A stretch of DNA of 64,000 bases from the NCBI GenBank assembly GCA_021464245.1, contig JADCRB010000080.1, positions 505,860-569,859 on the forward strand. Direction: 5' to 3'. Source of the DNA: Carallia brachiata. Lineage: Eukaryota > Streptophyta > Magnoliopsida > Malpighiales > Rhizophoraceae. Numbering within the stretch: the stretch's first letter is position 1; every line of letters begins with the position of its first letter. The notes under the pieces are model-generated. The model had not been told where the DNA came from and searched no databases. It was given only the letters and a program-made list of their open reading frames with translations. Both the position numbers and the translations under genes were made by a program. Shown piece by piece: positions 24,891 through 36,000 of this stretch.

Positions 24891-26364
24891 GAGTTCGTTT
24901 GTTAACAATTTTGTTTTCTGTTTTCTGTTTATTTTTCACAAAAAAAACAGAAAACATGTTTGTTATTGATTTTGTTTTCTATTTTTTGTTGAAAAGTTAA
25001 AAGTGTTTTTCAAAGAAAAAAAAATGGAAAACAATAAAAACTAACTTTCCGATTTTGTTTTTCACTTTTTTTTCTATATTTTCTCTCACAACATTTTCTT
25101 TCTCTATCCACCCTCTTTATCATGTCTCTCTTTACTCATCCTCTCTCTATCCCTCTATATTTTTTCTCTCATTACTCATTCTCTCTCTACTCATTCTCTC
25201 TCTACCCTCTCTCTCCTTTTTCTATCTCTATCATTCTCTCTCTACCCCTCTCTCTCTATTTTCTCTCTCTACTCATTCTCTCTATATCCTCTCTCTCCTT
25301 TTTCTATCTCTATCATTCTCTCTCTCCTCTCTCCCTTTTTTCTATCTCTACCATTCTCTCTCTACCCTCTCTCTCTCTACTCATTTTTTCTCTACCCTCT
25401 TTCTCCTTTTTTTCTTTCTACCATTCTCTCTACTAATTCTCCTTTTACCCACTCTCGCTCTCTCTTTTTTTTCTCCCTCAACCATTCTCTCTACTCATTC
25501 TCTCTATACCCGCTCTCTCTCTCATTTTTCTCTCTCTACCATTCTCTTTTTTTTTCTTGCTCTATCATTCTCTTTACTCGTTCTCTTTTTGCCATCTCTC
25601 TCTCTCTTTTTTCTCTCTACCATTCTCTGTCTACTCAGATTCTCTCTCATTTCTGTCTACCCACATTCTCTCTCCTTTTTCTCTCTCTACTATTATCTCT
25701 CTACCCTCTCTCTCTCCTTTTTCTCTCTCTATTCATTCTCTCTCTACCCTGACTCTTTCTCTTTTTTCTTGTTTTACCATTCTCTCTACTCATTCTCTCT
25801 CTAACCTCTCTCTCTCATTTTTCTCTCTCAATCATTCTCTTTACTCGTTCTTTCTCTACCCTCTCTCTCTTTTCTTTCTTTGTCATTTTCTCTACTCATT
25901 CTCTCTCTAGCCTCTCTCTCTCATTTTTCTCTCTCAATCATTCTCTTACTCGTTTTTCTCTACCCTCTCTCTCTTTTCTCTCTTTGTCATTTTCTCTACT
26001 CATTCTTTTTCTACCCTCTCTCTCTCATTTTTCTCTTTCTACTATTCTCTTTACTCATTCTTTCTCAACCCTTTCTCTTTCTGTCATACTCTCTACTCAT
26101 TCTTTCTCTCTCTTTCTCTCTTCTCTCTTTTTCTCTTTCTACTACTCATTCTCTCTCTACCCTCTTTCCTCTCTCTCTCTCTCTCTCCCATTTTCACTCT
26201 ATATTTATACTCTTTTTACCATTTCTCTTACTATCTTTTTTCTATCTATTTTTTTATTCTTATAGAAAAAAAAAAATTGACAGTAATAAATACAAAAATT
26301 CAGCAAACAGTAAAAAAAAAAAAATAAAAAAAATAAAAAACTGACGACATCTCCAAACAGACCC
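24891..26364. mobile_element. TAA-flanked MITE-like element containing a polypyrimidine minisatellite
   Basis: A TAA stands directly before GAGTTCGTTTG (24891) and directly after CCAAACAGACCC (ending 26364). The inverted ends GAGTTCGTTTG and GGGTCTGTTTG match at 8 of 11 positions. TAA duplications with such ends are typical of PIF/Harbinger (Tourist-like) MITEs (family knowledge). The inside, about 25070-26250, is a roughly 1.2 kb array of irregular 15-60 bp units made of CTCTCTCTAC, CATTCTCTC and CTTTTTCTC. The long open frames across it encode Ser/Leu/Phe repeats and are artefacts of composition. An alternative is that the array arose independently and the end similarity is chance. Confidence 0.55.
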
Positions 26365-26744
26365 TAATTTTTCCGCCGCCTAAACAAAACAGAGAAGTTG
26401 TCAAAGCTGGACTTCTTTTTTCAGTTAACCAACCATTCCCCGCACGCTTCTGTAACTGTTCAACCGTTCTAACCTGGCAACCGGGAGGGTCTAAACTACA
26501 AACCAAAAACGGCGTCGTATGACATTATTAACCCGCCACTCAGGAATCGTCGAAGCTAAACGACAGAGGCCACCTTCTCTTTTAGCATTGACAGCCATGT
26601 TTACAGTCTCGACGACTCCGTCACTTGCTAGCAAATAAGTATCCACAAAGATCCAATCTTTCCTTGTCACATCGCCTTCTCTGACCAACCCCACCAAACC
26701 CTTTTTCTCTCTCTACCCTTTCTCTCTATCTCTCTATCTCGTCC
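26365..26744 (+). promoter_or_regulatory. Promoter and 5'UTR region of 6PGDH
   Basis: This short region separates the polypyrimidine element from the start codon. The last 50 bases before the ATG are a pyrimidine-rich leader (CTCTCTCTACC, CTATCTCTC). No clear TATA box could be assigned. Confidence 0.4.
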
Positions 26745-28232
26745 ATGGAGGCGTCGACGGCTCTTTCCCGTATAGGCCTGGCGGGGCTGGCGGTGATGGG
26801 CCAGAACCTGGCCCTGAACGTTGCCGAGAAAGGCTTCCCCATCTCCGTCTACAACCGGACCGCCTCCAAGGTTGACGAGACCATCCACCGGTCCCACACC
26901 GAGGGTCCATTCCCGTTGACCGGTCACTACAATCCCCGCGACTTTGTCCTCTCCATCCAACGGCCCAGATCCGTGATCATCCTCGTCAAAGCCGGAAACC
27001 CAGTTGACCAGACCATCGCCGCCTTGTCGGAGCACATGGAGTCCGGCGACTGCATCGTCGACGGCGGCAACGAGTGGTACGAGAACACCGAGCGTCGTAT
27101 CCAAGAGGTTAACCAAAGGGGGATTCTTTATCTGGGTATGGGCGTCTCCGGCGGCGAAGACGGTGCCCGGAACGGCCCTTCTCTGATGCCCGGCGGCTCT
27201 TATCAGGCCTATAATAATATCAAGGATATCTTGGAGAAAGTGGCGGCGCAAGTGGAGGATGGTCCTTGTGTGACTTATATTGGTGAAGGCGGCGCTGGAA
27301 ATTTCGTTAAAATGGTGCATAATGGGATCGAATATGGCGACATGCAACTGATTTCGGAGGCGTACGATGTTTTGAAGACTGTTGGCGGGCTGTCCAATGC
27401 GGAATTGGCGGAGATTTTTGCAGAATGGAATAGGGGAGAGCTTGAGAGCTTTCTAATTGAGATCACTTCTGATATTTTCAGGGTCAAGGACGAGCTTGCA
27501 GATGGAGATTTGGTTGACAAGATTTTGGACAAGACCGGAATGAAAGGGACAGGGAAATGGACAGTCCAGCAGGCCGCGGAGCTTTCTGTTGCTGCCCCGA
27601 CCATTGCAGCTTCGTTGGACTGTAGGTATTTGAGTGGACTGAAAGATGAGAGGGAGAGCGCGGCCGGGGTTCTGAAGGAGGCCGGGTTGAAAGATGAAGT
27701 TGGGGCTGTCAAGAGTGGAATTGACAAGAAGAGGTTGGTTGATGATGTGAGGCAAGCATTGTATGCTTCGAAGATTTGTAGTTATGCTCAAGGGATGAAT
27801 TTGTTGAGGGCTAAGAGTGTTGAGAAAGGGTGGAATTTGAACTTGGGAGAGTTGGCAAGGATTTGGAAAGGTGGCTGTATTATTAGGGCTGTGTTTTTGG
27901 ATAGGATTAAGAGGGCTTATCAGAGGAATCCTAATTTGGCTAATTTAATTGTGGACCCTGAATTTGCCAGGGAGATGGTTCAGAGGCAGGCGGCATGGAG
28001 GAGAGTTGTGGGGTTGGCTATTTCAGCAGGGATTAGCACTCCAGGAATGTGTGCTAGTCTTGCTTATTTCGATACTTACAGGCGTGCCAGACTTCCTGCA
28101 AACCTTGTTCAGGCTCAGAGAGACTTGTTTGGGGCACATACTTATGAGAGGATTGATCGCCCGGGGGCTTTCCATACTGAATGGAAACAACTTGCTGGGA
28201 AGAGCAATGCGGGTGTTGGTGCCTTCACTTGA
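26745..28232 (+). CDS. PGD: 6-phosphogluconate dehydrogenase, decarboxylating (intronless)
   Basis: It catalyses the NADP-dependent oxidative decarboxylation of 6-phosphogluconate to ribulose 5-phosphate in the oxidative pentose phosphate pathway. A single uninterrupted frame gives 495 aa. The Rossmann fingerprint GLAVMG is at 14-19, GNEWYENTERR and MGVSGGEDGARNGPS follow, the catalytic lysine lies in NFVKMVHNGIEYGD (K189), the family signature ILDKTGMKGTGKW is at 260-272, and the C-terminal RRARLPANLVQAQRDLFGAH is intact. The C-terminus ends VGAFT and lacks the SKI-type peroxisomal signal of the PGD2 class, so it resembles the PGD1/PGD3 class reported for plastid and cytosol. Lack of introns is usual in this plant family, so it is not evidence of a retrocopy. 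All key residues are present. Confidence 0.97.
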   Translation: MEASTALSRIGLAGLAVMGQNLALNVAEKGFPISVYNRTASKVDETIHRSHTEGPFPLTGHYNPRDFVLSIQRPRSVIILVKAGNPVDQTIAALSEHMESGDCIVDGGNEWYENTERRIQEVNQRGILYLGMGVSGGEDGARNGPSLMPGGSYQAYNNIKDILEKVAAQVEDGPCVTYIGEGGAGNFVKMVHNGIEYGDMQLISEAYDVLKTVGGLSNAELAEIFAEWNRGELESFLIEITSDIFRVKDELADGDLVDKILDKTGMKGTGKWTVQQAAELSVAAPTIAASLDCRYLSGLKDERESAAGVLKEAGLKDEVGAVKSGIDKKRLVDDVRQALYASKICSYAQGMNLLRAKSVEKGWNLNLGELARIWKGGCIIRAVFLDRIKRAYQRNPNLANLIVDPEFAREMVQRQAAWRRVVGLAISAGISTPGMCASLAYFDTYRRARLPANLVQAQRDLFGAHTYERIDRPGAFHTEWKQLAGKSNAGVGAFT

Positions 28233-28845
28233 GCTTCTTCATGATCTGGTTTGTCACTTTGTTTCATTGACTATTGGTGATGTTTCAAGTTTGAATTTTG
28301 GTTTGTATGTCTCACTGGGGATACCTTCCTAGGCATAGGAACCATTGGTTAGCTTCACAGTTACCGTTTTAATAAGAAATGCTTGCCTCTTTGAGTTGAA
28401 CAAGGTGTTCGTTTCCTTGCAATAGACAGGCAATGATTCAGTTCTGCTTTATATAATTTTTCGCCTTTGCTTCTCAGTCATGTTCCTTATTTTACGAAGC
28501 TGTTTCATGAACCTGCAATTGCTTAATATCTGGAGTTTTGCTTGCTTGGATGCATGTTTAAATTTTGCTGCTTGATTACTGGTATTTATTGAAACCAGGT
28601 GATGAGTTAATATGAGTGTTTGAATAGTTTGCAAGGAGAGGGTTTAAGCTATGTTGTGATTTAGTAAACATTGAGAAAGATTAAAAAACAAGAAACTAAA
28701 AAGAAAAAAGGGTAAAAAGAAGGGAGATGGCTACAGAATATGAAGCAAAGAGAACAAAAGACAAAACAGAGCTTTAGAAAGCTTCCATTCTCGAGGTGGC
28801 TTTCTTGTTATGGTTGCAGAAGGCAATTTACTTCTACCAACCCCT
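28233..28845. other. 3'UTR of 6PGDH and spacer
   Basis: The first few hundred bases are a plausible 3'UTR with an AATAAG-like word near 28370. The remainder is low-complexity spacer without a recognisable gene. Confidence 0.45.
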
Positions 28846-29130
28846 GGTGTGTTTGATTTAAGAGAATTTGAGGAGAAAAGAAAATAATTAGAAAATTTTA
28901 GTTAAAAAACATCTTCATTATTGTACTATTTTCTCATAATTTTTTTTTTTTACAATTTTCTCATCAATCCAAACAACAAACTTTTATTTTTATCTCACAA
29001 ATTACAATTTATTTTCTTTCTTATCATTCATTTTTTTCTCCCTAATTTTTTCATCAATTTGAATAGCTTTATTTTCTCATAATTTTTTTTCTCACAACTT
29101 TCTAATAATCCAAACACAATCCAAACACGG
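28846..29130. mobile_element. MITE-like element with GTGTTTGGATT-type ends
   Basis: The left end GGTGTGTTTGATTTAAGAG and the right end, read in reverse complement as GTGTTTGGATTATTAG, are similar and inverted. The inside is purine-rich on the left and pyrimidine-rich on the right, giving a potential long hairpin. It shares this style with 56433-56694 and with the single end at 36539. No certain target duplication was found. Confidence 0.5.
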
Positions 29131-29139
29131 TAGAATTTG

Positions 29140-29725
29140 AAGAACCAAATCCTCGTCAGCTTGTCTTTCCATTGCCTCTTCCTTCAAATTCTTCAAACAC
29201 CATCCCTGAGTATCCCACCAAGGTCAGTGCTCCTAGTCCAAGCGCTGAACCTACCACCCACAAATACTACGGCGTTCGAATCCTACGCGCCTTTTCGTTC
29301 CTCTCCGGCAGAATTGCTATGGAGAAGTGACCCTGATCTTGAGCGAGACATTTCCTTCAGGAAATGTGAAATTGGAGAAATGAATTACTCTGCTCTGCCC
29401 ATCTTGTATTGAGACCAATGTCGTTGACATCCATGGCCCTTTCATCTGATGCATTGAAGACCATGAACCCAACAATAGAACTGACCAGTAAATAGCCTGG
29501 AACGTTCTAATACTGGGTGAGCCAGTTGCCTTTCACACGAGGCAGAGTCTCGTTCCTTGATGGAGTCTGAACGCTTGGCACCAACACTACCCAGTCTCCT
29601 GCTTTGAAGCCGCACAACTGAAACATCCATTCCTGATGTGCCGGCGGGGAGCATAGCTTTGTAAAGAACACCACCGCTGAGAGGCAAAGGGCGGTGCCAT
29701 ACCAGTGTCCTGAAGAGTCGGTCGT
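29140..29725 (-). pseudogene. Broken pseudogene of a plant single-pass membrane protein of unknown function
   Basis: Read on the minus strand, three frames together carry pieces of one protein type: RPLPLSGGVLYKAMLPAG, then VSVVRLQSRRL, then NWLTQY (stop) NVPGYLLVSSIVGFMVFNAS, then EGNVSLKIRV, and finally a hydrophobic helix WVVGSALGLGALTLVGYSGM. The order matches what I recall of a conserved plant family with an extracellular domain and one C-terminal membrane helix; I cannot give it a name. At least two stops and several frame changes break it, so it is not functional. No introns are needed, so it could be a retrocopy or an old fragment. Confidence 0.5.
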
Positions 29726-30119
29726 AAAGTTATCGAAGCTGTGGACAAATGATCACAAGCTGTGAATCACCTAGATGACACTGAAGCTCATCTTTGGTTT
29801 TTCCCCACCTAACATCAAAGTTTTTGTTTTTGCTTTTGCTATTTAATCACACTGTAATCAGAAAGTGGACTTCATCATTACACTTTCGGAACTTAATTAG
29901 CATTTTCTTGACCGAAAAATCCATTTGGCCACACTTGGATAGTCGAGTAGCAGGCACGCTCCGATCTGAATTGTTAGATTGAGATAAATATACTGAATTT
30001 AAAACAATAAGAAGTAAATAAACAATTTGTTTATTTGATTAGTCTGTATATTTAAACTCATACTTTCCTTAGGCATCCTTATATTAGGGCTGCGTTGAAA
30101 AGTCACAAAAGTCATTGTA
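29726..30119. other. Unassigned spacer before the LINE fragment
   Basis: It contains no recognisable gene. The stretch near 30080-30200 with CACTGTGACACGAAAGTC is not explained by the neighbouring elements. Confidence 0.35.
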
Positions 30120-32045
30120 GTGCACTCGAGCCACTGTGACACGAAAGTCGTTGCAGTTGACCAATACGGTCTTAGAGTTTTTGGGCCACTGTGGTTGGAA
30201 GCCCGGCTTTTGCGTTCCTTGTGGCAGCTTGGACGAATCATTAGTGCACTTAATGCCTCATCACGGTATTACATAAACCATAAACTTTGCCATCCCAAAA
30301 TACAATCCCAACAGCCTACTGATGGTAATGTTTTCATGGTCAGGGACTTAATGCTAACAGGGAAAGGAATGTGGGAGTCGGTCAAAATAGATAGCTTATT
30401 TAACCAAGGGGAGGCCAAGGCCATCAAATGCATAGCCATCAGCGCCAACGCTGAGCCAGATTCAATTGTGTGGCATTATGACACTAGAGGGCAGTATACT
30501 GTCAGATCTGGTTACCATCTAAGTTCCTCTGCTAAGTCGTCTCAACACGGACAGTCCCGAATAATTCTCTCGCGTACATGGAGCAGATTATGGCATCTCA
30601 ACATTCCCCCAAAAGTTAAAGGCTTCATGTGGAGAGTACTCCTTGACAGGCTCCCCACAAGGGAAAGGTTGCAAAGGAAAGGAATAATCTATAATGATCA
30701 CTGTATAATTTGTGAACAGAACTCGAAAACCGTCGAGCATCTACTATTTTTTTTACCCCCATGCAAAAGCAGTTTGGTTTACAGGACCAGTTGGGTACTA
30801 ACCTTTAGAGACAGGTTTCCCCTTCTTTGCTATTTGGTGGGAAGAAGTAAGCACGAAATTAATCAGATCAGGGTAACGAGTTACTATTTTATGCTTAGCT
30901 ATGCACTGTTGGCATTTGTGGAAAGTTAGGAATCAAGCGGTGTTCAACCATGTTCAACCCAGTCCTACTACCGTCATTAAACTACCATCATTAAACGGGT
31001 CGTGAATTTCACTGAAGAATTATGTATAGACCCTCCAATAACAGTATCAGTGGACATAAGTTCCAGCCAAGTAAATCACAAGTGGCTTCCCCCACCTAAA
31101 GGCTTCCTTGAGATTAACTGTGATGTTTCTTTTGATGCTAAGACTAAAGTTTTCAGAACTGAATCAGTCATTAAACTGGAAAGTTGAGAGGTTCAAGATT
31201 CAACCGATTCGACCGGTAAAAGCGCGGTTAAACCGGTAAAACCGGTATTTAATATTAAATATATAAAAATTAAATTTTTATATAATTTATATAATTATAT
31301 AAAATGTTATATTATATAAGAATGATAATAAATATTTAAAATAAAGTGTATTTTAAGAATTATACTAATATTTACATACATTAAAGATATTACAATTAGT
31401 ATATTTAACAAAATATAATTTATAAAAATTAATTCAAAAAATAATATTTATAAATAGTTATTAAATATTAATTTTTAAATTTAAAGATTAAATTGAAAAT
31501 TTTAATCACTTGAGGACTAAATTAGAATTTTTAGTTAAAATTAGAGTTTTAATTATAATTTAGATAAAATTTTGAGTTAAATTATAATTTAAAATTTTTT
31601 GGTTTGAATTGAACTGATTTAACTGGTCCCGATTTTCTCGGTTTTTCCGGTTTTTGACCGGTTTTTCTAATTTTTGACCGATTTTTTTCGGTTCGGTCCG
31701 AATTTTATTTTTAAACTTGAATCGGACCGGACCTAAGACCGGTTTCAAGTTTTTCCGATTGAACTGACCGGTCTGGTCCGGTTCTTAATTCCATGGCTAA
31801 GACTCGAAGAGCAGGCATTGGGCTGTCGTAAGGGATTCGGTAGGCTCTATCTTGGCAGGGAGAGCAACAATCCAACATGCCAACTCAGCTCTTATGGCTG
31901 AAGCAATGTCTCTCCTAGCAGCAGTCCAATTGGCATTTTCAACGCGGAACTAGGTCGTACTTATTAAGCTAGACTCAAAGGCAGTAGTTGATGAATTCTT
32001 GTTTCTGAGTAGTAAATTGCCGCTGGGACATAGGTCCTGTCCTCA
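30120..32045 (+). mobile_element. 3' fragment of a LINE (zinc-binding RT tail and RNase H), inactive
   Basis: The open stretch 30120-30929 encodes the zf-RVT region that follows the reverse transcriptase in plant L1-type LINEs: DSIVWHYDTRGQYTVRSGYH, LSRTWSRLWHLNIPPKVKGF, and CIICEQNSKTVEHLLF. An RNase H segment follows: WLPPPKGFLEINCDVSFDAK at 31080-31145, continued after an insertion as AVVRDSVGSILAGRATIQHA and then LIKLDSKAVVDEF. Stops and frameshifts show it is dead. The upstream endonuclease and polymerase parts are missing, as in 5'-truncated insertions. Confidence 0.8.
31146..31795. mobile_element. 650 bp TIR element inserted in the LINE RNase H region (9 bp TSD)
   Basis: The 9 bp GCTAAGACT occurs just before (31137-31145) and just after (31796-31804) this segment. 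The ends are inverted: AAAGTTTTCAGAACTGAATC on the left against ATGGAATTAAGAACCGGACC on the right in reverse complement, about 15 of 24 matching. Sub-terminal sequence is rich in ACCGGT words on both sides and the centre is AT-rich. A 9 bp duplication points to a non-autonomous Mutator-like element, though hAT (8 bp) is a nearby alternative. Without it and one 9 bp copy, the flanking frame runs on for ten codons. Confidence 0.7.
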
Positions 32046-33081
32046 GCGATGTTCGTTGTTTTTTTTGACTACTCTACAAAATTATACTTATAATTTTGTT
32101 AAGTACTCAACTAATCAGGTACTTGTCCTTTATATTAAGTTAGTAACCCTCTTACGAGTTTTAGAAGTTTGTTAAATCTTGATCTCTCTATTTAATGAAA
32201 TATACTACAACTTTATGTCAAAAATAAAAACTTTTCCATCCCCTTTCGAAAGAAATCAATATGATCTTTTATTAGATATCTCAGTTGTTGGAATTTAAAT
32301 TTTTATTTAAAAATTTTTGAATTCAAATTTTAGTAAGAGTAGAGTAAAATTTATGAAGAAAAAATATTTTTATTATATAATTTATAATTCAATAAATCTC
32401 CTAATAAATAAAAAAAAATTAAAATAAAATATTAAAAAAATAATCTTTATCACAACGATTAATGAGACATACGATAAACACATAATATTTAAATTGAAGG
32501 AGCATCTTTAACGGGAAACCCATCCGTCATGCTCATATCTATTAGCAGTAGGCGTACAAAGTCATTTTTGTTTGTTTTGTATGACATACAGTAACATTCT
32601 GCTTAAAGCCTTAAACCCAACTACAGAAGAACAGCTACCCGGGCAAATGACCCACCATTCGGTGAAACAGCCGTCGCACTATTACATCATTAGATCTCGT
32701 CCAACCCTGTTATTGGCTTCTAACAAAGGAATTTCCAGCTGAAAAGCAACTGTCTTTACCGAGTAGTCAAGTTCAAGTTCAAAGAACAACTTGGTAGCAC
32801 ACAACTGCCAGTGTTTCCGATAAGCGAAAGGCCACCGTGTCTCCAGCACAGCCCGTTTATCTACAATAGAATATCACAACCTTCAAGTTCTTCACCATAG
32901 ATGATTCTCCTCACTGCCCCATCAGCGGCATTACTAAAATGAATGGCGCAAGACTCCATGTCTAAACCCAAAAGCTATCGGAAGGGCAGCTCGGGCTAGA
33001 TATACAAGACTTCATAGACGATAAGAAATAAAAACTGAGAAAAAACCAAAAAAAAAAAGAAAAATCCATGCATAACAAGTT
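32046..33081. other. Spacer and 3'UTR of the POB1-like gene
   Basis: The part nearest 33081 (roughly 32600-33081) is probably the 3'UTR of the minus-strand BTB gene. The rest is AT-rich with no identified feature. Confidence 0.4.
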
Positions 33082-36000
33082 TCATTTCTTTATGGTAAGC
33101 TCGGCCTTAAGGTGAAGAATCCCGTTAATGAAATAAAGGCTGTCATCTGCCATAAATGCCGTCCAAGGTATGCCAAACAAATTACGATATCCAACAGCTT
33201 TGCCTCCAGTAAAAGTATAGTTCCCTTTATACTTGCTCACATATTCCTCAGTCAGCCTTGACCTTGCAGCAAACTCATAGTCCACGGTAAATGAGACTGC
33301 TCCTTTCTCTTGCATCCCCAAAAACAGCCCAAAGCAATGGAATGAGACTTGCTGGTCCATGTTACAGTGAGCAGACAAGAAAAATCCCTGGCCACCGAGA
33401 TGAAAGGCTTGTGAATAGACACGGCCAGCTGGAAACAGATGTGCACACTCCTCTCGCTTCAGATCCAGGTAGACCACACACTGCTGACGGGGATGCTCAA
33501 ACTCCACCACCTTGACAGGTCGATACTTATAAGCTCGCTCCACAAAGCGTCTATAGGTAGCATTGGCCTCCTCGGCTGCAAGCGAGCTCTGCCGGTATGG
33601 TGTCTCAGCCTTGAAAAATAGAGCCTCAAGCACAACTTTGGATGCCAGCTCAGGATCAAAGTCACTGCAGGTTAAAACCTTCTTCAGCTTTCTACAGGTT
33701 AAGTATGGGAAACGGATTAATCGACCAAGTCGGGTGGCCAGAACTGCTTGTCGTTCCTCTAATTTGGGATAATGGATACGAGCCCACTTAAGTACAAAGT
33801 CATAAACCACATCCTCTGAAGCTACCTGAAGATCATTGCTGGATAACACTGCCTCAATACCAGCCAAGGGCAAGCTAAGAACCTCTTCTTGGAATCTTTA
33901 GAAAGATAAGAAAATGGTACGTCAGATCAACAGCAAGAACACATAAGACAAAAAAAGATTATACAAGTTTCATGACCATTTTCCAACCATCCTTACGGAA
34001 AACACTGTTGCAAGGAGCAGTGACCATTTAAGCTCTCGGTAATTGCTTCCAATTTTATCAACAAAAATTATAGAGCACATTGTGTCAACGACACATTCCA
34101 AGTTGCATGTAAAGGGGGGCAGTCACCAATAAAAATGAGAATGATATATGGAAGTTTGAGATGATCTACAATTAAAAGACATATGAGAAACAACTTCTAC
34201 TCTTATCGATAAAAACTGATAGAAATCAAAGAGCATTGGCAAACTTTTTGGTAAATTGTTCTAGAGAAAGTATGATTATTGAGTGGATTGATGCTTTTGA
34301 TTATGTAAAGAGCAGAGAGATCATTAGAAAAAGTTGGAGAATCAAATGTTGCACAAACTACCACTGAAAATGGTTCAAATTATGTATTGGCAGGTAAGAT
34401 TCTTTTTATTAATTATTACTTTTTTCCTTTTAGTATTTTCATATAATATTTTTGATATTTTGTATATGATTTAAATGTCATACTTTTAGGGAAGTTGTTG
34501 GAAGCTAGATATCCAAATTTGTATTGGTCTTCAGTAGAAATGAATTCAGAGCTGTAAATGGAAAAGGGACTCACTTAGTTAGATCTTTATATCGTGCAGC
34601 GAGGAATTGCTTTGCTGCATCTGTCAGTGGCTGAACTGCTTCAGCCATCAAAACACTAGAAGGAAGGTCCAAGTAGAGCAAGGCTGACTCGCAGGTCATG
34701 GGCAAGTTCCGCAATAACTTACTGCAATATCTCATGCATGATGCAACCTCGAATTTTTCAGCAGCCATAAGCACATCTAGCAAAACTTCAGGAGCAGTTG
34801 TGGTCACAGTATTACTGTACATGAAATTCAGGAGTTCCATTAAGGCTGCTTCTTCTGCTCCAAAGAGAAAATATATGGGTAAAAGGAACGGTGAGTCAAC
34901 ATTTTCAAGTTCAACTAAGCATCAAATGAAACTCCATCAACTTTAAGAGTAAACGCCACAAATGAGTATATACCAATAGTTGAGAAGAACGCAATTTTTT
35001 TTACAAGATATAGACCAGGAAAAGTAAAAAAATAACAACTGTTACTGTAATTACCAGAGGCATGTATCCGCAGAGTTACATCCCGCTCCTCCAATTCTCT
35101 GATTCCATTTGAAAACAACTGCAGAACATAACCACCAAAGGTTAAAAGTTCGAGTCCAACAAATAGCTGATAAATAAACACAGCAATACAGGGCACCGCC
35201 CTCAGCACTTACCTTGTAAAAAAAGGGGCTTTTTGCTGCTAAAATAGGAGAACTAATGTGTATAGTCTTAACTGTAAGAACTGTCGTACAGTCCATGCTC
35301 CAGGAGGAGTCACCACTATGAGCAGTATCATCACCTACTGAACACATATATCCACAACAAGCAACGAAATACCACTTCAAGGTTCAAATCATAAGCCACA
35401 TTCAGCGCAACCCAAAAATGATCAACAACAACGTGGACATTAAAACAGAAGAAGAAATGGAAGTACCATGCTGATCAGGATCTAATCCCGCATCTATAGG
35501 CGCTTCCTCAATCATTGCCATGACTTCTTCATCTTGGTTTTCATATGCCACAGCCTCCTCTGTGTCTATCACGCCACAGTTCAAAATCTGTTCCTCGTGT
35601 TGCCCAATAGCATCAACCACTGAAACCAAACCAAAAGAATAACCCTATTCAAAACCAATTGCAGCAATATCGACATGAAAATTAAATCACAACCGCACTG
35701 ACACTAAGAAAGCAAACCCCAAGACACCAAACAACAACGTTACCAGCTCTAAACCTTGAAATTTTAATCTTTCCACAAAATTTTCGCTTAGCCACACAAA
35801 AATATGTTGCAATCGACGGAAAATTTAACAAAATTTGTTAAAAGATTCATTCTTCATGAATAAAGTGCCATTCAAAGAGTCCATCACCCACTTATTCCAC
35901 AATTTACTAAAATCTTATTTCCATTGCATTCGAAATTTCAGGCAACACCCCAACAATTGATAAGAACAACCAATCATACTTTTGCATAGACTTGATAAAA

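Noticed and set aside
25055..26344. Long open frames (up to 249 codons) rich in Ser, Leu and Phe
   Set aside because: They lie wholly inside the CTCTCT minisatellite. Openness and composition follow from the repeat, and frames overlap in all phases.
29137..29412. AP2/ERF-like word HKYYGVR on the plus strand
   Set aside because: The following residues do not match an AP2 domain, and the opposite strand explains the region better as a membrane-protein pseudogene.
30120..30929. Host protein-coding gene of 269 codons
   Set aside because: The sequence is the zinc-binding tail of a LINE polymerase, lacks its upstream domains and runs into a broken RNase H region.
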